From Pseudoalteromonas sp. P1-9 (lineage in GTDB: Bacteria > Pseudomonadota > Gammaproteobacteria > Enterobacterales > Alteromonadaceae), in contig NZ_LKBD01000003.1 in NCBI RefSeq assembly GCF_001399975.1, forward strand, positions 1 to 64,000: a DNA stretch of 64,000 nucleotides, given 5' to 3'. The notes beneath the pieces were generated by a model. The model saw nothing but the letters and a program-made list of their open reading frames with translations. It was not told the origin of the DNA and searched no databases. The position numbers and the translations under genes are program-made. Each line of letters begins with the position of its first letter. The stretch's first letter is position 1. Positions 32,909-43,584 of the stretch are shown piece by piece.

Positions 32909-34621
32909 GTGGCTAATACATCAACAGATTTATCAACACTAGACGCTAACGACTTAGGTGTCGGCGATGTAGGTGGTGGTAATCAAGAACAAAAATCAGG
33001 GTTTCTTGGCAGCTTAAGTGGTGTTGATGTAATGCGCCAAGTCACGCTCATTATCGCACTAACAATTTGTGTCGCAATTGCCGTATTTATCATGATTTGG
33101 GCGAAAGAGCCTGATATGCGTCCTCTTGGCAAAATGCCAATGGATGAACTGATCCAAACGCTTGAATTCTTAGACGCACAAAAAGTGGAATACAAGCTCG
33201 ACGGCAATGTTGTTTCAGTACCGGTTGAAGCGTATCAAAATATCAAGTTGTTGATGGCTAAAGAAGGTCTTGAGCAAGTACCTTCATCGGGCACCGAAAT
33301 TTTAATGCAAGATATGGGCTTTGGCGTGAGTCAGCGTCTAGAGCGTGAGCGTTTAAAGCACTCACGTGAGCAGCAGCTTGCACGTACTATTGAAGAGCTT
33401 AGTAAAGTAGCGCGGGCTAAAGTTCTGTTAGCGATTCCAAAAGAAAACGTCTTTGCCCGCCGTGAGAAAAAACCAAGTGCAACGGTTGTATTAACGGTAA
33501 GACGTGGTCGCACACTTGACGGTGAAGAAGTTGATTCGGTTGTTGATATGGTCGCCTCTGCGGTACAAGGGCTAGAGCCTAGCCGAGTAACGGTAACAGA
33601 CCAAAATGGCCGCTTGCTTAACTCGGGTTCACAAAACTCACTTACCGCGCGTTCGCGTAAAGAATATGAAATTGAACGTAAGCGTGAACAAGAATACTTA
33701 GAAAAAATTGATTCAATTATGATCCCTGTTGTTGGTTTAGGTAACTATACTGCGCAGGTCGATCTGGTGATGGATTTCAGTTCAATAGAAGAAACGCAGA
33801 AGCGTTTTAACCCAGACTTACCGGCGGTACGCAGTGAAATGACACGTGAAGACACTAATATTGGTGGCCTTGCAGTGGGCATTCCAGGCGCGCTAACGAA
33901 CCAACCGCCAGTTAACTCGCAAATTCCAGAGCAAACAGGCGATGAATCAGCACAAAGCACATTACCGAGTAGAAACAGTAAAGAAGCAACCCGTAATTAT
34001 GAGCTCGACACCACCATTTCACATAAGCGTCAGCAAACCGGTGTGATCCGTCGTATCAGTGTATCGGTTGCGGTGAACTACACAAACGGTGTAGCAGAAG
34101 GTGGCGAAGCGACACGTGATCCGCGTACTCAGCAAGAATTAGCGAACATCCGCCGTTTACTGCAAGGTGGCATTGGCTTTGATATGCAGCGTGGCGATGC
34201 GTTAGAAGTCGTGACGATTCCGTTTGTACAAGAAGAATTCAGTGAAGCGATTGAGCTACCAATTTGGGAGCAACCTTGGTTCTTCAAAGTAATCAGACTA
34301 GCTTTAGGTGCCTTGGTTATTATCGTACTTATTCTTGCAGTAGTGCGTCCAATGTTACGCAAGTTGATTAATCCAGAAGACACGACAGAGGATTATGATG
34401 ACGCAAGCCTATCAGCAGGTGTAGACTTAGGTGATGATACCATTGATATGCTAAGTCAAGAATTTGACGAATCGGCAGTCGGCTTTAGCCCAGATGGTAC
34501 GTTACAATTACCAGACTTACATGGTGATGAAGACTTACTGAAAGCAGTAAGAGCATTAGTGGCAAATGAGCCAGAACTTTCTTCTCAAGTAGTTAAAGCG
34601 TGGTTAACTGAAGATGACTGA
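32909..34621 (+). CDS. fliF: Flagellar MS-ring protein FliF
   Basis: FliF forms the MS ring in the inner membrane, the base of the flagellum. The 570-residue protein has a first membrane helix at about 45-65, the YscJ-type ring-building domains (about 70-240, 'LERERLKHSREQQLARTIEEL'), a periplasmic collar region, a second helix at about 465-485, and a cytoplasmic tail ending in an acidic motif that holds FliG. The start is GTG at 32909 with AGTAGGG upstream. Its TGA overlaps the fliG ATG by eight bases, so the two are coupled. Confidence 0.97.
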   Translation: MANTSTDLSTLDANDLGVGDVGGGNQEQKSGFLGSLSGVDVMRQVTLIIALTICVAIAVFIMIWAKEPDMRPLGKMPMDELIQTLEFLDAQKVEYKLDGNVVSVPVEAYQNIKLLMAKEGLEQVPSSGTEILMQDMGFGVSQRLERERLKHSREQQLARTIEELSKVARAKVLLAIPKENVFARREKKPSATVVLTVRRGRTLDGEEVDSVVDMVASAVQGLEPSRVTVTDQNGRLLNSGSQNSLTARSRKEYEIERKREQEYLEKIDSIMIPVVGLGNYTAQVDLVMDFSSIEETQKRFNPDLPAVRSEMTREDTNIGGLAVGIPGALTNQPPVNSQIPEQTGDESAQSTLPSRNSKEATRNYELDTTISHKRQQTGVIRRISVSVAVNYTNGVAEGGEATRDPRTQQELANIRRLLQGGIGFDMQRGDALEVVTIPFVQEEFSEAIELPIWEQPWFFKVIRLALGALVIIVLILAVVRPMLRKLINPEDTTEDYDDASLSAGVDLGDDTIDMLSQEFDESAVGFSPDGTLQLPDLHGDEDLLKAVRALVANEPELSSQVVKAWLTEDD

Positions 34622-35666
34622 TCAAGATACGCAAGTAGCAGAACAAACAACAAGTAGCGGCTTTGACGTAGATAAACTTGATGGTGTAGAAAAAGCATCG
34701 ATTTTATTACTGAGTTTATCTGAAGAAGATGCTGCGCAGATTTTAAAGCACTTAGAACCAAAGCAAGTACAAAAAGTAGGTATGGCGATGGCGGGCTTGG
34801 ATGATTTAAGCCAAGACAAAATTGCCGCGGTACACAAACTGTTTATCGACCAAATTCAAAGCTTTAGTACTATTGGTTTCCAATCTGAAGACTTTATTAA
34901 GAAAGCGCTTACCGCAGCGCTTGGTGAAGAAAAAGCGGCGAACCTAATTGACCAAATTATCATGGGCTCAGGTGCGAAAGGACTGGATTCACTGAAATGG
35001 ATGGACTCAAAACAAGTAGCGAATATTATTCGTAACGAGCACCCGCAGATCCAAACCATTGTTTTGGCGTATTTAGAACCAGAGCAATCTGCTGAAATTA
35101 TTAATCAATTCCCTGAAAAAGTGCGTCTTGATTTAACCATGCGTATTGCCAATCTTGAAGAAGTGCAACCTGCCGCACTGCAAGAATTGAATGAAATTAT
35201 GGAAAAACAATTCGCAGGTCAGGCTGGTGCACAAGCTGCTAAAATGGGTGGCTTAAAAGCAGCGGCAGATATTATGAACTACCTAGATACTAATGTTGAA
35301 GGGCAGTTGATGGATTCAATTCGTGAACATGACGAAGAAATGTCACAGCAAATTCAAGACTTAATGTTTGTATTTGATAACTTAATTGACGTTGATGACC
35401 GCGGTATTCAAGCGATTCTACGTGAAGTACAGCAAGATGTACTGATGAAAGCAATTAAGGGCACAGATGAAGGGCTTAAAGACAAGATCCTTAAGAATAT
35501 GTCTAAACGTGCGGCTGAAATGATGGCTGATGACCTTGAAGCAATGGGGCCAGTTCGCATTAGTGAAGTAGAAGCGGCACAAAAAGAAATTCTGAGCATA
35601 GCACGACGCTTAGCTGATTCAGGCGAAATTATGCTTGGCGGCGGTGGTGGTGAGGAGTTCCTCTAA
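34614..35666 (+). CDS. fliG: Flagellar motor switch protein FliG
   Basis: FliG is the rotor part of the C ring that meets the stator and takes torque. The 350 residues have the three FliG domains: N ('KASILLLSLSEEDAAQILKHLEP'), middle with 'HPQIQTIVLAYLEPEQSAEI', and C with the charged torque helix ('DDRGIQAILREVQQDVLMKAIKG'). The N-terminal extension before 'DGVEKAS' is slightly longer than in Salmonella, as in Vibrio. It overlaps fliF and is followed by fliH after three bases. Confidence 0.97.
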   Translation: MTDQDTQVAEQTTSSGFDVDKLDGVEKASILLLSLSEEDAAQILKHLEPKQVQKVGMAMAGLDDLSQDKIAAVHKLFIDQIQSFSTIGFQSEDFIKKALTAALGEEKAANLIDQIIMGSGAKGLDSLKWMDSKQVANIIRNEHPQIQTIVLAYLEPEQSAEIINQFPEKVRLDLTMRIANLEEVQPAALQELNEIMEKQFAGQAGAQAAKMGGLKAAADIMNYLDTNVEGQLMDSIREHDEEMSQQIQDLMFVFDNLIDVDDRGIQAILREVQQDVLMKAIKGTDEGLKDKILKNMSKRAAEMMADDLEAMGPVRISEVEAAQKEILSIARRLADSGEIMLGGGGGEEFL

Positions 35667-35669
35667 TTT

Positions 35670-36500
35670 ATGAAATTAGGCAAGTACCGCTCAGGGCATA
35701 AAATCGAAAATGCAGAGGCGATAGAAACGCTGCTTGAGAATTGGCCGATCCCGGATGTTAAGGATGAAAGACGCAATTTAAGAGGCCGCTCAACGGCAAT
35801 GGGCAAGTCGCTAGAAGAGCTCTATCAGAAAAAACAAGCCGAACAAGAACCCGAGCCAGAAGAAGAGTTTACGCCACTAAGCATTCAAGAAATTGAACAA
35901 ATTCGACAAGAGGCGTACCAAGAGGGGCACGCTGAGGGCAAAGAAGCTGGCTATCAGGAAGGTTTTGAACAAGGTAAGTTAGAAGGTGCGCAAAAAGGCT
36001 ATGAAGAAGGTTTAGAGCAAGGTAAAGAAGAAGGACTTGAGCTGGCAAAACCTGAAGTCGAAGAGAAAATCGCGCAACTTACCAAGCTGTTAGATGAAAT
36101 AGCCACGCCCTTTGAGCAAGTGAGTGACGAAGTTGAAAAGCAAGTTGTGATTTTAGCATCTGAGCTGGCGAAAGCGGTAGTTCATGGCGAACTTAGCATT
36201 AATGAAAAAGCTATTTTCAGCGCCATGAAAGTGGCAACTGATGCATTAAAAGGTCAACACCGTGCCCTTGAAGTATTATTGAATCCAGAAGATTTTGAAT
36301 TGGTACAACAAGCCATACCAGCCGAGCAACTCGCCGATAGAAGTTGGAAGCTAGTTGTTGAGCCGAGTATCACTAAGGGTGGCCTCCATATCAATTCTGA
36401 CAATTCATCAATTGATTACTCGGTAGAATTGCGCCTTAAAGAAATACTGGAGAGCTTTTTGCAAGAAGCAGGTATCGATAGTCAAAAACGCGACGGTTAA
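35670..36500 (+). CDS. fliH: Flagellar export ATPase regulator FliH
   Basis: FliH binds and holds the export ATPase FliI and links it to the C ring. The 276 residues show a central run of Gly/Glu repeats with G spacing every four residues (about residues 85-125, '[19 protein letters not shown]'), the helix-packing motif characteristic of FliH, then the HrpE/YscL-like C-terminal domain. The N-terminal 45 residues carry the basic, Trp-containing stretch that meets FliN and FlhA in other species. Confidence 0.95.
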   Translation: MKLGKYRSGHKIENAEAIETLLENWPIPDVKDERRNLRGRSTAMGKSLEELYQKKQAEQEPEPEEEFTPLSIQEIEQIRQEAYQEGHAEGKEAGYQEGFEQGKLEGAQKGYEEGLEQGKEEGLELAKPEVEEKIAQLTKLLDEIATPFEQVSDEVEKQVVILASELAKAVVHGELSINEKAIFSAMKVATDALKGQHRALEVLLNPEDFELVQQAIPAEQLADRSWKLVVEPSITKGGLHINSDNSSIDYSVELRLKEILESFLQEAGIDSQKRDG

Positions 36501-36502
36501 TT

Positions 36503-37828
36503 ATGAGCCAAGGGCTTGCACAGCGTCTTGCTAGTTACCAATCAAAAATTAAAACTCACCGCCCAGCAGTTGCCGGCAGTTTAAAGCGTGTAGTCGGTCT
36601 TACGCTTGAAGCCGAGGGGCTAAAAGCACCCGTTGGCAGCAGTTGTCAAATTGAAACCCAACAGGGCTTAGTGGATGCTGAGGTAGTAGGCTTTAGTGGC
36701 GAGACACTCTACTTGATGCCAAACGATGCCATTTCGGGAGTACTACCTGGGGCGCGCGTGATTCCTCAACAATCAGATGTGGGCTTACCTGTCGGTATGG
36801 GGCTGTTAGGTCGCGTTGTTGATGGATTAGGACGACCGCTAGATGGACTTGGCCCAGTAAAAGCCGAAGCCAAATTAAAGTTCGCAGCAAAACCAATTAA
36901 TCCATTAGCCAGACGCCCGATCAAACAACCGATGGACGTTGGCGTTCGAGCGATTAATTCCGTACTTACCGTAGGTCAAGGGCAGCGTATGGGCTTATTT
37001 GCGGGAAGTGGTGTGGGTAAATCGGTATTACTTGGTATGATGACTCGGGGTACTAATGCCGATGTGATTGTGGTTGGTTTGGTTGGTGAGCGTGGTCGCG
37101 AAGTTAAAGAATTTATTGAAGAAATCTTAGGCGCTGAAGGGCGTGCACGTTCAGTAGTCGTGGCGGCCCCTGCGGATGCATCACCGCTGATGCGTTTAAA
37201 AGGCTGTGAAACCGCCGTAACGATTGCTGAATATTTTCGTGATCAGGGATTAAACGTACTGTTGCTGCTCGATTCAGTAACGCGTTATGCCATGGCACAA
37301 CGTGAAATTGCGCTTGCGGTAGGTGAACCTCCGGCAACTAAAGGTTATCCACCTTCTGTATTTGCCAAACTTCCAGCCTTGGTTGAGCGTGCAGGTAATG
37401 GCGGCGAAGGGCAAGGCAGCATTACGGCGTTTTTTACCGTGTTATCCGAAGGTGATGATATGCAAGACCCGATCGCCGACGCAGCCCGTGCGATTCTTGA
37501 TGGGCATATTGTACTGTCCCGCGAATTGGCCGATTCAGGGCACTATCCTGCGATTGATATTGAAAAATCGATTAGTCGTGTTATGCCGCAAGTAATTAGC
37601 GAAGCACATTTGCAACAAGCCCGCGTGTTAAAACAGGTCTACTCACTTTACCAACAGAACAAAGACCTTATTACCTTGGGTGCTTATCAAAAAGGCAGCG
37701 ACCCTATGCTTGATAAAACCATCGAAATGATGCCAGGAATAAACCACTTCTTACAACAAGGCATGACAGATGTTATTCCTTATGATGAAGGGTTAACTAG
37801 CTTGGCTCGTATTCTAGGGCAAGGCTAA
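36503..37828 (+). CDS. fliI: Flagellum-specific ATP synthase FliI
   Basis: FliI is the hexameric export ATPase of the flagellar type III apparatus, homologous to F1 beta. The 441 residues contain the Walker A '[15 protein letters not shown]', Walker B '[18 protein letters not shown]' and the export-family '[25 protein letters not shown]'. It begins two bases after fliH, and its stop overlaps the fliJ start. Confidence 0.97.
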   Translation: MSQGLAQRLASYQSKIKTHRPAVAGSLKRVVGLTLEAEGLKAPVGSSCQIETQQGLVDAEVVGFSGETLYLMPNDAISGVLPGARVIPQQSDVGLPVGMGLLGRVVDGLGRPLDGLGPVKAEAKLKFAAKPINPLARRPIKQPMDVGVRAINSVLTVGQGQRMGLFAGSGVGKSVLLGMMTRGTNADVIVVGLVGERGREVKEFIEEILGAEGRARSVVVAAPADASPLMRLKGCETAVTIAEYFRDQGLNVLLLLDSVTRYAMAQREIALAVGEPPATKGYPPSVFAKLPALVERAGNGGEGQGSITAFFTVLSEGDDMQDPIADAARAILDGHIVLSRELADSGHYPAIDIEKSISRVMPQVISEAHLQQARVLKQVYSLYQQNKDLITLGAYQKGSDPMLDKTIEMMPGINHFLQQGMTDVIPYDEGLTSLARILGQG

Positions 37829-38277
37829 TGGCGCGCGATCAACTAGCACTATTAATAAAGCTTGAATCTGACAAAGAAGAAAAGCTGCGTTTCGATTTTG
37901 TTGGTGCGCAGCAACACCTTGCTAATTTACAGCGGCAATTAACGGGGATTGAGTCGTTTCGATCAGACTATTTAGCTCAATTACAAAGTCGTGCTGCGCA
38001 AGGGGTTGGCGGTAGTTATTATAATCAGTTTCAGCAATTTATCGGCAAGTTAGATGATGCATTAAAGCAACAACTAAATGCGATTAATACGGCAAACAAG
38101 GTGTTGAAACAGCGTGAGTCGCTGTGGTTAGGGCAAAAAGCAAAATTAGAAGCAATCGAAAAGCTCAAACAGCGTAAATTAGATAAACAGCAAGCTGCGT
38201 TGGCAAAGGCAGAGCAGAAGCAGCTTGACGAGTTTGCTACCAATATATTTGTACGAAATCGAAAAACACTGGCTTAG
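37828..38277 (+). CDS. fliJ: Flagellar export chaperone FliJ
   Basis: FliJ is the coiled-coil stalk that couples FliI to the FlhA gate. The 149 residues are almost all charged helix, with the family pattern 'LIKLESDKEEKLRFDFVGAQQHLANLQRQL' near the N terminus. Its ATG overlaps the fliI stop, and the gene ends 63 bases before fliK. Confidence 0.92.
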   Translation: MARDQLALLIKLESDKEEKLRFDFVGAQQHLANLQRQLTGIESFRSDYLAQLQSRAAQGVGGSYYNQFQQFIGKLDDALKQQLNAINTANKVLKQRESLWLGQKAKLEAIEKLKQRKLDKQQAALAKAEQKQLDEFATNIFVRNRKTLA

Positions 38278-38340
38278 TTTTTGCTTAATTTTTAGCAAGG
38301 CATTAAAAGCGGCAATCTTTAGTTAAAGAAGAAGTGTGTT

Positions 38341-40269
38341 ATGGCAACGATAAATTCGCAGTTAAGCATTACAAATGTGGGATTAGACTCCTCAGCAACA
38401 ACGAGTGAAAGCGAAAATAAAAGCGGTTTTTTAGCTGTTTTTGAATCTGTGCAAAATGAAGTACAGAGCAAACATGCATCCGCCGATGAAGAGCAAAATA
38501 GTCGTGATGATAGTCAATTATCGGACGAAAATGATACGCCTAAGCAAATAGATGATTCAGAAAATGCCACTGATGAAGGTGAACAAACTGAATCTGCCGT
38601 TGCCAATATCGATAAGTCACCTACGCAAGATGATATGCCAGTGACTCGCTCATCCGAATTTAAACAGCTCGATGACAGTGCTAACACCAACAAGGGGGAT
38701 TCTGAATCGACCCCTGTAAAATCAATGCCAGTTGATGAAACAAAGCCTGTTGCTAAACAGACAGAGACTCAACAAGCGCAAACTGAACAAACACAAAAAG
38801 CAACGAGCAACAATAATAATACGGCTATCTCACTGCTTGAGCAACTAACTAAAAGTAAGTCTTTTGATGTGAGTATTTCAAAAGGCAGTGAAAGTACAGA
38901 GCAAGCACAAAGTGTAAAAGCGCCAGTAGATAGTGGCAATGCAGGTGAAAGCACTTCGGTGAAAGACGGTGCAACTAAGGTCAATCTAACTCAAAACTTA
39001 GTGTCGCTTGATAATGAATTTGCCAAATTAGACAAAGAAGGTCTTGAAACACTTAAGCAATTTTTTACACAGCTCGATAACGAAAGGGAACTACCACAAG
39101 GGCTTTCTAAACACGATCTCCGTTTGGTTATGGATAAGCTAAACGTGGCAATTGCAAAAGCTGATTCAAAAGCGAAAGAGCAGTCTGTCACCTTGCAATC
39201 AGTGCTGGCCTCACAATCAGCGAAGCCAAATACTGAGCAACAAACAGTTGAACAAAATGCAACACCGGATGACTTTGCAACGGACAGTGATAATGACCAA
39301 GCAAAATTGCAAAGTACGTTAGCGTCACGTCCTCTTGGTGAGGCTGTGCCTGTGGCAAATAAACAGCAAACGATCACACGCCCAGATGCACAAGTTCCAC
39401 ATAATGTGACCGCGGTTGCTAAAGCGGTGGCACAAGAGCAAAACGTTGACCTCGACGTACAGCAAACAACAGCAGAGCTAATTAATCAACAGGCAACAAA
39501 ACCCTCGCCTGCAAGTGTTGTATCGTTAAGTAGCCAAGCTGCGGAAAAATTACAGGCGAGCAATGAGCAAACCAGCAACGCTAAACAAAGTAATGTTAAG
39601 GTTGATACAACTCAGTTGGTGGATGAGCAAAATGTTGAGACAGAGGCAAGCACAGAACAATCGCAAAGCTTTGCAAAATTGCTTAATAGTTTAAAAACAA
39701 ATGCGAATACACCGGTGCTATCGCAATTAGTATCGCAACTTCAAGCGAGTCAACTACAGCAGGCTGAAGTAAGCGAAATCAACCAGCAGCACTTAGCGAT
39801 GCAAACTGCACAAGTGATACAAAACACCAAAAAAACTACAATTAGTGCAGATCAAGCATTGCAACAACCGGTTAATATCGCCAAAAGTGATGCAGCTAAA
39901 GCATTATTTAATAAAGCAAATATGCTACTAAACTTGAACTTGAAAGAAGCCGAAATTAGATTGGACCCGCCAGAATTAGGTTCGATGCAAATTCGCATTC
40001 GTTCTGATGCCGAACAAGCTCAAATAAACTTTGTAGTGCAAAGTCAGCAAGCGAAAGATGTGCTTGAACAGTCAATGGGACGGCTAAAAGAAATGCTTGC
40101 CGAACAGGGCATTAATTTAGGTGAAAGTAGCGTATCTGAACAAGGGCAAGGTGAGCAGCAAATGGCGGGGCAGTCGGGTCATTCGTCGAGCTCAGAGCAT
40201 GAGCCTGTTAGTAATGTAAGTGAACAAATTGTCAGCAAACAGCAAGATGGAATCGATTTTTACGCATAA
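38341..40269 (+). CDS. fliK: Flagellar hook-length control protein FliK
   Basis: FliK measures hook length and switches export specificity by touching FlhB. The 642 residues start with a long Gln/Ser/Thr/Asp-rich ruler of low complexity (about 20-500) and end with the Flg_hook domain (about 530-620), recognised from 'LNLNLKEAEIRLDPPELGSMQIRI' and 'FVVQSQQAKDVLEQSMGRLKEMLAEQGI'. It is longer than Salmonella FliK (405), like other marine polar flagellar FliKs. A second FliK-C-like gene is found at 60412-62601. Confidence 0.95.
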   Translation: MATINSQLSITNVGLDSSATTSESENKSGFLAVFESVQNEVQSKHASADEEQNSRDDSQLSDENDTPKQIDDSENATDEGEQTESAVANIDKSPTQDDMPVTRSSEFKQLDDSANTNKGDSESTPVKSMPVDETKPVAKQTETQQAQTEQTQKATSNNNNTAISLLEQLTKSKSFDVSISKGSESTEQAQSVKAPVDSGNAGESTSVKDGATKVNLTQNLVSLDNEFAKLDKEGLETLKQFFTQLDNERELPQGLSKHDLRLVMDKLNVAIAKADSKAKEQSVTLQSVLASQSAKPNTEQQTVEQNATPDDFATDSDNDQAKLQSTLASRPLGEAVPVANKQQTITRPDAQVPHNVTAVAKAVAQEQNVDLDVQQTTAELINQQATKPSPASVVSLSSQAAEKLQASNEQTSNAKQSNVKVDTTQLVDEQNVETEASTEQSQSFAKLLNSLKTNANTPVLSQLVSQLQASQLQQAEVSEINQQHLAMQTAQVIQNTKKTTISADQALQQPVNIAKSDAAKALFNKANMLLNLNLKEAEIRLDPPELGSMQIRIRSDAEQAQINFVVQSQQAKDVLEQSMGRLKEMLAEQGINLGESSVSEQGQGEQQMAGQSGHSSSSEHEPVSNVSEQIVSKQQDGIDFYA

Positions 40270-40342
40270 CACTAATTGCTATTAAACGGAAATAAACGCA
40301 CTATTATATAAAATAATAAATAGCAGCTACGGAAACGTCACA

Positions 40343-40882
40343 ATGGCAGAAGAAAAAGATCTTGAAATTGAAGAAGGTGGAGAGAAAAAAGGCGGCAAAA
40401 TGATGATTATCATTATTGCTGTTGTGGTATTGCTCGCTGGTGGCGGCGCCGCATTTTTCTTTTTAGGTGGCGATGATGCCCCCCCTGCAGAAACGCTTGC
40501 TGAGGAAACCACATCTGCCGAAGGTGGCGAAGGTAAACTAAGTGGTAATAGTGCAGAAATTGGCAGCGCGCTTTATGTAGGTATGCCAAGACCATTTGTG
40601 TTTAATGTACCGGGTTCAAATAAAGACCGGTTGGTACAGATTAAAGTGCAATTGTTAGTGCGTGGCGATGTTAACGAAGAAACGGCAAAACGCCATATTC
40701 CGCTGATTGAAAATACCTTATTACGCGTATTTTCAGCAAGTAATGCAGATGATTTAAGCACCACAGCAGGAAAAGAAGCACTGCGCTATAACGCATTAAC
40801 CGAAGTGCAAAATGCATTGGTAGAAATTGAAGACAGTAAAGTCGTAGAACGCGTATTGTTTACTGGCTTTGTAATGCAATAA
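40343..40882 (+). CDS. fliL: Flagellar stator-associated protein FliL
   Basis: FliL is a single-pass inner-membrane protein that forms a ring round the stator. The 179 residues have a short acidic cytoplasmic start, one helix at about 18-38 ('MMIIIIAVVVLLAGGGAAFFFL'), and a periplasmic SPFH-like domain ('PRPFVFNVPGSNKDRLVQIKVQLLVRG', 'HIPLIENTLLRVFS'). It begins a tight run fliL-fliM-fliN-fliO-fliP. Confidence 0.95.
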   Translation: MAEEKDLEIEEGGEKKGGKMMIIIIAVVVLLAGGGAAFFFLGGDDAPPAETLAEETTSAEGGEGKLSGNSAEIGSALYVGMPRPFVFNVPGSNKDRLVQIKVQLLVRGDVNEETAKRHIPLIENTLLRVFSASNADDLSTTAGKEALRYNALTEVQNALVEIEDSKVVERVLFTGFVMQ

Positions 40883-40894
40883 TTAGGAGTTTAG

Positions 40895-41986
40895 GTGAGC
40901 GATTTATTATCTCAAGACGAAATCGATGCGCTTTTACATGGCGTCGATGATGTTGATGAAGAAGAGATAGACGAAGGCGGTGATAGCGATTCGTCCGCGC
41001 TGCAATACGATTTCTCATCTCAAGATCGTATTGTTCGTGGCCGTATGCCGACGCTGGAAATCGTTAACGAACGATTCGCTCGCCACATGCGTATATCCCT
41101 ATTTAATATGATGCGCCGCACTGCTGAAGTGTCGATTAACGGCGTGCAAATGATCAAATTTGGCGAATACATCCACACCTTATTTGTGCCAACCAGCTTA
41201 AATATGGTGCGCTTCAGACCGTTAAAAGGCACCGGCCTTATTACTATGGAAGCGCGTTTAGTATTTATTTTGGTAGATAACTTCTTTGGTGGTGATGGAC
41301 GTTACCATGCCAAAATCGAAGGCCGTGAATTTACACCAACCGAACGCCGTATTGTGCAAATGCTACTTAAAATTATCTTCGAAGATTATAAAGAAGCGTG
41401 GGCACCGGTGATGGATGTGTCTTTTGAATACCTTGATTCAGAAGTAAATCCCGCAATGGCTAACATTGTAAGCCCGACAGAAGTTGTGGTCATCAGTTCG
41501 TTTCATATTGAACTTGATGGTGGCGGCGGGGATTTCCATATTGCGCTGCCGTATTCAATGCTTGAGCCAATTCGAGAATTACTTGATGCTGGTGTACAGT
41601 CAGATACGGAAGACACCGATTTACGTTGGTCTAAAGCACTGCGCGATGAAATTATGGATGTAGAAGTCGATCTTAGTACGCGTATGCTTGAAGTGGATTT
41701 AAGTCTGCAACAAATTATGGACTTAAAAGAAGGTGATATTATTCCGGTAGAAATGCCAGAACATATTACGGTATTCATTGAAGACCTGCCGACTTACCGC
41801 GCCAAAATGGGGCGTTCTCGCGATAACGTTGCGCTTCAAATTAGTGAAAAAATTAAACGCCCAGAATCTGTTAAGTCAGAGCTGCATGTATTTACAAAGG
41901 GCGGGAAAAAGCTCGATTCAGATGCTGAATTGGAGCAATTGGAAGAAGATTTACATTTATCAGATGGCGTAGACCTCGACTGGTAA
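40895..41986 (+). CDS. fliM: Flagellar motor switch protein FliM
   Basis: FliM binds CheY-P and passes the signal to FliG. The 363 residues begin with the CheY-binding peptide LLSQDEIDALLHG. A CheC-like middle domain ('DRIVRGRMPTLEIVNERFARHMR') and a C-terminal FliN-like SpoA domain ('LEVDLSLQQIMDLKEGDIIPVEMPE') follow. An AGGAG lies before the GTG start. Confidence 0.97.
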   Translation: MSDLLSQDEIDALLHGVDDVDEEEIDEGGDSDSSALQYDFSSQDRIVRGRMPTLEIVNERFARHMRISLFNMMRRTAEVSINGVQMIKFGEYIHTLFVPTSLNMVRFRPLKGTGLITMEARLVFILVDNFFGGDGRYHAKIEGREFTPTERRIVQMLLKIIFEDYKEAWAPVMDVSFEYLDSEVNPAMANIVSPTEVVVISSFHIELDGGGGDFHIALPYSMLEPIRELLDAGVQSDTEDTDLRWSKALRDEIMDVEVDLSTRMLEVDLSLQQIMDLKEGDIIPVEMPEHITVFIEDLPTYRAKMGRSRDNVALQISEKIKRPESVKSELHVFTKGGKKLDSDAELEQLEEDLHLSDGVDLDW

Positions 41987-42006
41987 TTAACTGAGAGAAA
42001 TTTAGT

Positions 42007-42405
42007 ATGAGCGATGATCAAGATACAATGGATGAATGGGCTGCAGCCCTAGCCGAAGCTGAAGGCGAAGACGGTGGTGATGCCGAAGTTGCTGAACTCG
42101 AAGAATTGTCTGAAGATTCGAAAGCCGATTTAACGACAGAAGAAAAGCGAAAACTTGATACCATTTTAGATATTCCAGTTACTATTTCGATGGAAGTGGG
42201 TCGTTCTAAAATTAGTATTCGTAACTTACTGCAATTGAACCAGGGCTCAGTGGTTGAGCTTGACCGCGTGGCGGGTGAACCACTTGATGTACTCGTAAAT
42301 GGTACCTTAATTGCCCACGGTGAAGTGGTTGTTGTTAACGACAAATTCGGTATTCGTTTAACAGATGTGATCAGTCAAATTGAGCGGATCAAAAAGTTAC
42401 GATGA
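42007..42405 (+). CDS. fliN: Flagellar motor switch protein FliN
   Basis: FliN builds the lower part of the C ring and also helps export. The 132 residues contain an acidic N-terminal tail and the SpoA domain ('ILDIPVTISMEVGRSKISIRNLLQLNQGSVVELDR', 'VLVNGTLIAHGEVVVVNDKFGIRLTDV'). Its last four bases are shared with the start of fliO. Confidence 0.97.
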   Translation: MSDDQDTMDEWAAALAEAEGEDGGDAEVAELEELSEDSKADLTTEEKRKLDTILDIPVTISMEVGRSKISIRNLLQLNQGSVVELDRVAGEPLDVLVNGTLIAHGEVVVVNDKFGIRLTDVISQIERIKKLR

Positions 42406-42788
42406 AAAAAGTTATCGGTTTACTCAGTACGTTACTGATATTACCGTTTAATCTGTTAGCGGCAGAGCCAGCTGGATTTCAGCAGTTGGCTTCGATGATT
42501 ATGTCGTTGCTACTTGTGGTTGGCTGCATTGTTTTGCTTGCCGTGTTAATTAAGCGATTTAACCCACAAATGACGCCCAGTGACGAGTTTAAAGTGATTC
42601 GTTCCATTAACATTGGTAGCAAAGAGCGCCTGCTAGTAGTGGAAATGGATAACAAACATCATGTACTGGGTGTAACTTCAGGCTCTATAAACTATTTATA
42701 TCAATTAGAAACGCCGTTGGCTGAGCAGCAAATGCCTGAGTTCGCCAAACAATTGGCGCATTTTATAAATCCTAAAAATAAGAAATAA
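42402..42788 (+). CDS. fliO: Flagellar export protein FliO
   Basis: FliO helps FliP assemble into the export gate. The 128 residues have a signal-like first helix and a second membrane helix at about 26-48 ('QLASMIMSLLLVVGCIVLLAVLIKRF'), followed by a soluble domain with 'IRSINIGSKERLLVVEMDNKHHVLGVT', the hallmark of FliO. It overlaps fliN and precedes fliP by three bases. Confidence 0.92.
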   Translation: MKKVIGLLSTLLILPFNLLAAEPAGFQQLASMIMSLLLVVGCIVLLAVLIKRFNPQMTPSDEFKVIRSINIGSKERLLVVEMDNKHHVLGVTSGSINYLYQLETPLAEQQMPEFAKQLAHFINPKNKK

Positions 42789-42791
42789 AAT

Positions 42792-43547
42792 ATGAACCGG
42801 ACGTGTTTCAATTTAGTGCTATTTGTGTTGTTACTGTTATTGCCTGAGATGGCATGGGCGAATGATGCTTTGCAAGCGCTAACGGTTAAAACTAATGCGG
42901 ATGGTGCTCAGGAATACTCGGTTACGCTCCAAGTTTTAATTATGATGACGGCGCTGAGTTTTATTCCAGCTGCCGTGATTATGATGACATCTTTCACCCG
43001 CATTATTGTGGTGCTGGCTATTTTGCGTCAAGCAATTGGTTTACAGCAAACGCCGTCGAGTCAGCTTTTGGTGGGTATGGCATTGTTTATGAGCATTTTT
43101 ATTATGGCGCCCATTTACAAGCAAATTGATGACCGCGCAATTCAGCCATATCTCAAAGAAGAGCTCACGTCGGTACAGGCGCTCGACCAAGCAAAAGAGC
43201 CACTTAAAGCATTTATGCTCTCGCAAACACGTATTTCTGATTTAGAAACCTTCGCTAAAATAGCCGGCTACGAACAACTCGACTCCCCAGAAGATACGCC
43301 ATTTATTGTGGTTATTCCTGCATTTATTACCAGTGAATTACAAACCGCGTTTATTATTGGTTTTATGTTCTTTATTCCGTTTTTAATTGTTGATTTGGTG
43401 GTTGCCAGTGTGTTGATGGCTATGGGTATGATGATGCTATCGCCAATGATTGTGTCACTGCCATTTAAAATTATGCTGTTTGTTTTGGTTGATGGCTGGT
43501 CGTTGGTAATGGGCACGCTCGCACGTAGTTATGGGTTAGGTACATAG
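42792..43547 (+). CDS. fliP: Flagellar export gate protein FliP
   Basis: FliP forms the core of the FliP5Q4R1 channel. The 251-residue precursor has an N-terminal signal peptide (cut near 'AWA-ND'), then four membrane segments with '[28 protein letters not shown]' and the C-terminal '[27 protein letters not shown]', both highly conserved in FliP/SctR. Confidence 0.97.
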   Translation: MNRTCFNLVLFVLLLLLPEMAWANDALQALTVKTNADGAQEYSVTLQVLIMMTALSFIPAAVIMMTSFTRIIVVLAILRQAIGLQQTPSSQLLVGMALFMSIFIMAPIYKQIDDRAIQPYLKEELTSVQALDQAKEPLKAFMLSQTRISDLETFAKIAGYEQLDSPEDTPFIVVIPAFITSELQTAFIIGFMFFIPFLIVDLVVASVLMAMGMMMLSPMIVSLPFKIMLFVLVDGWSLVMGTLARSYGLGT

Positions 43548-43584
43548 TACTGTGACGATAACTTACCCGCGAATAGGAGGCTAA

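Noticed and set aside
38991..39377. 128-codon minus frame inside fliK
   Set aside because: Ser/Cys-rich shadow of the Gln/Thr-rich fliK ruler.
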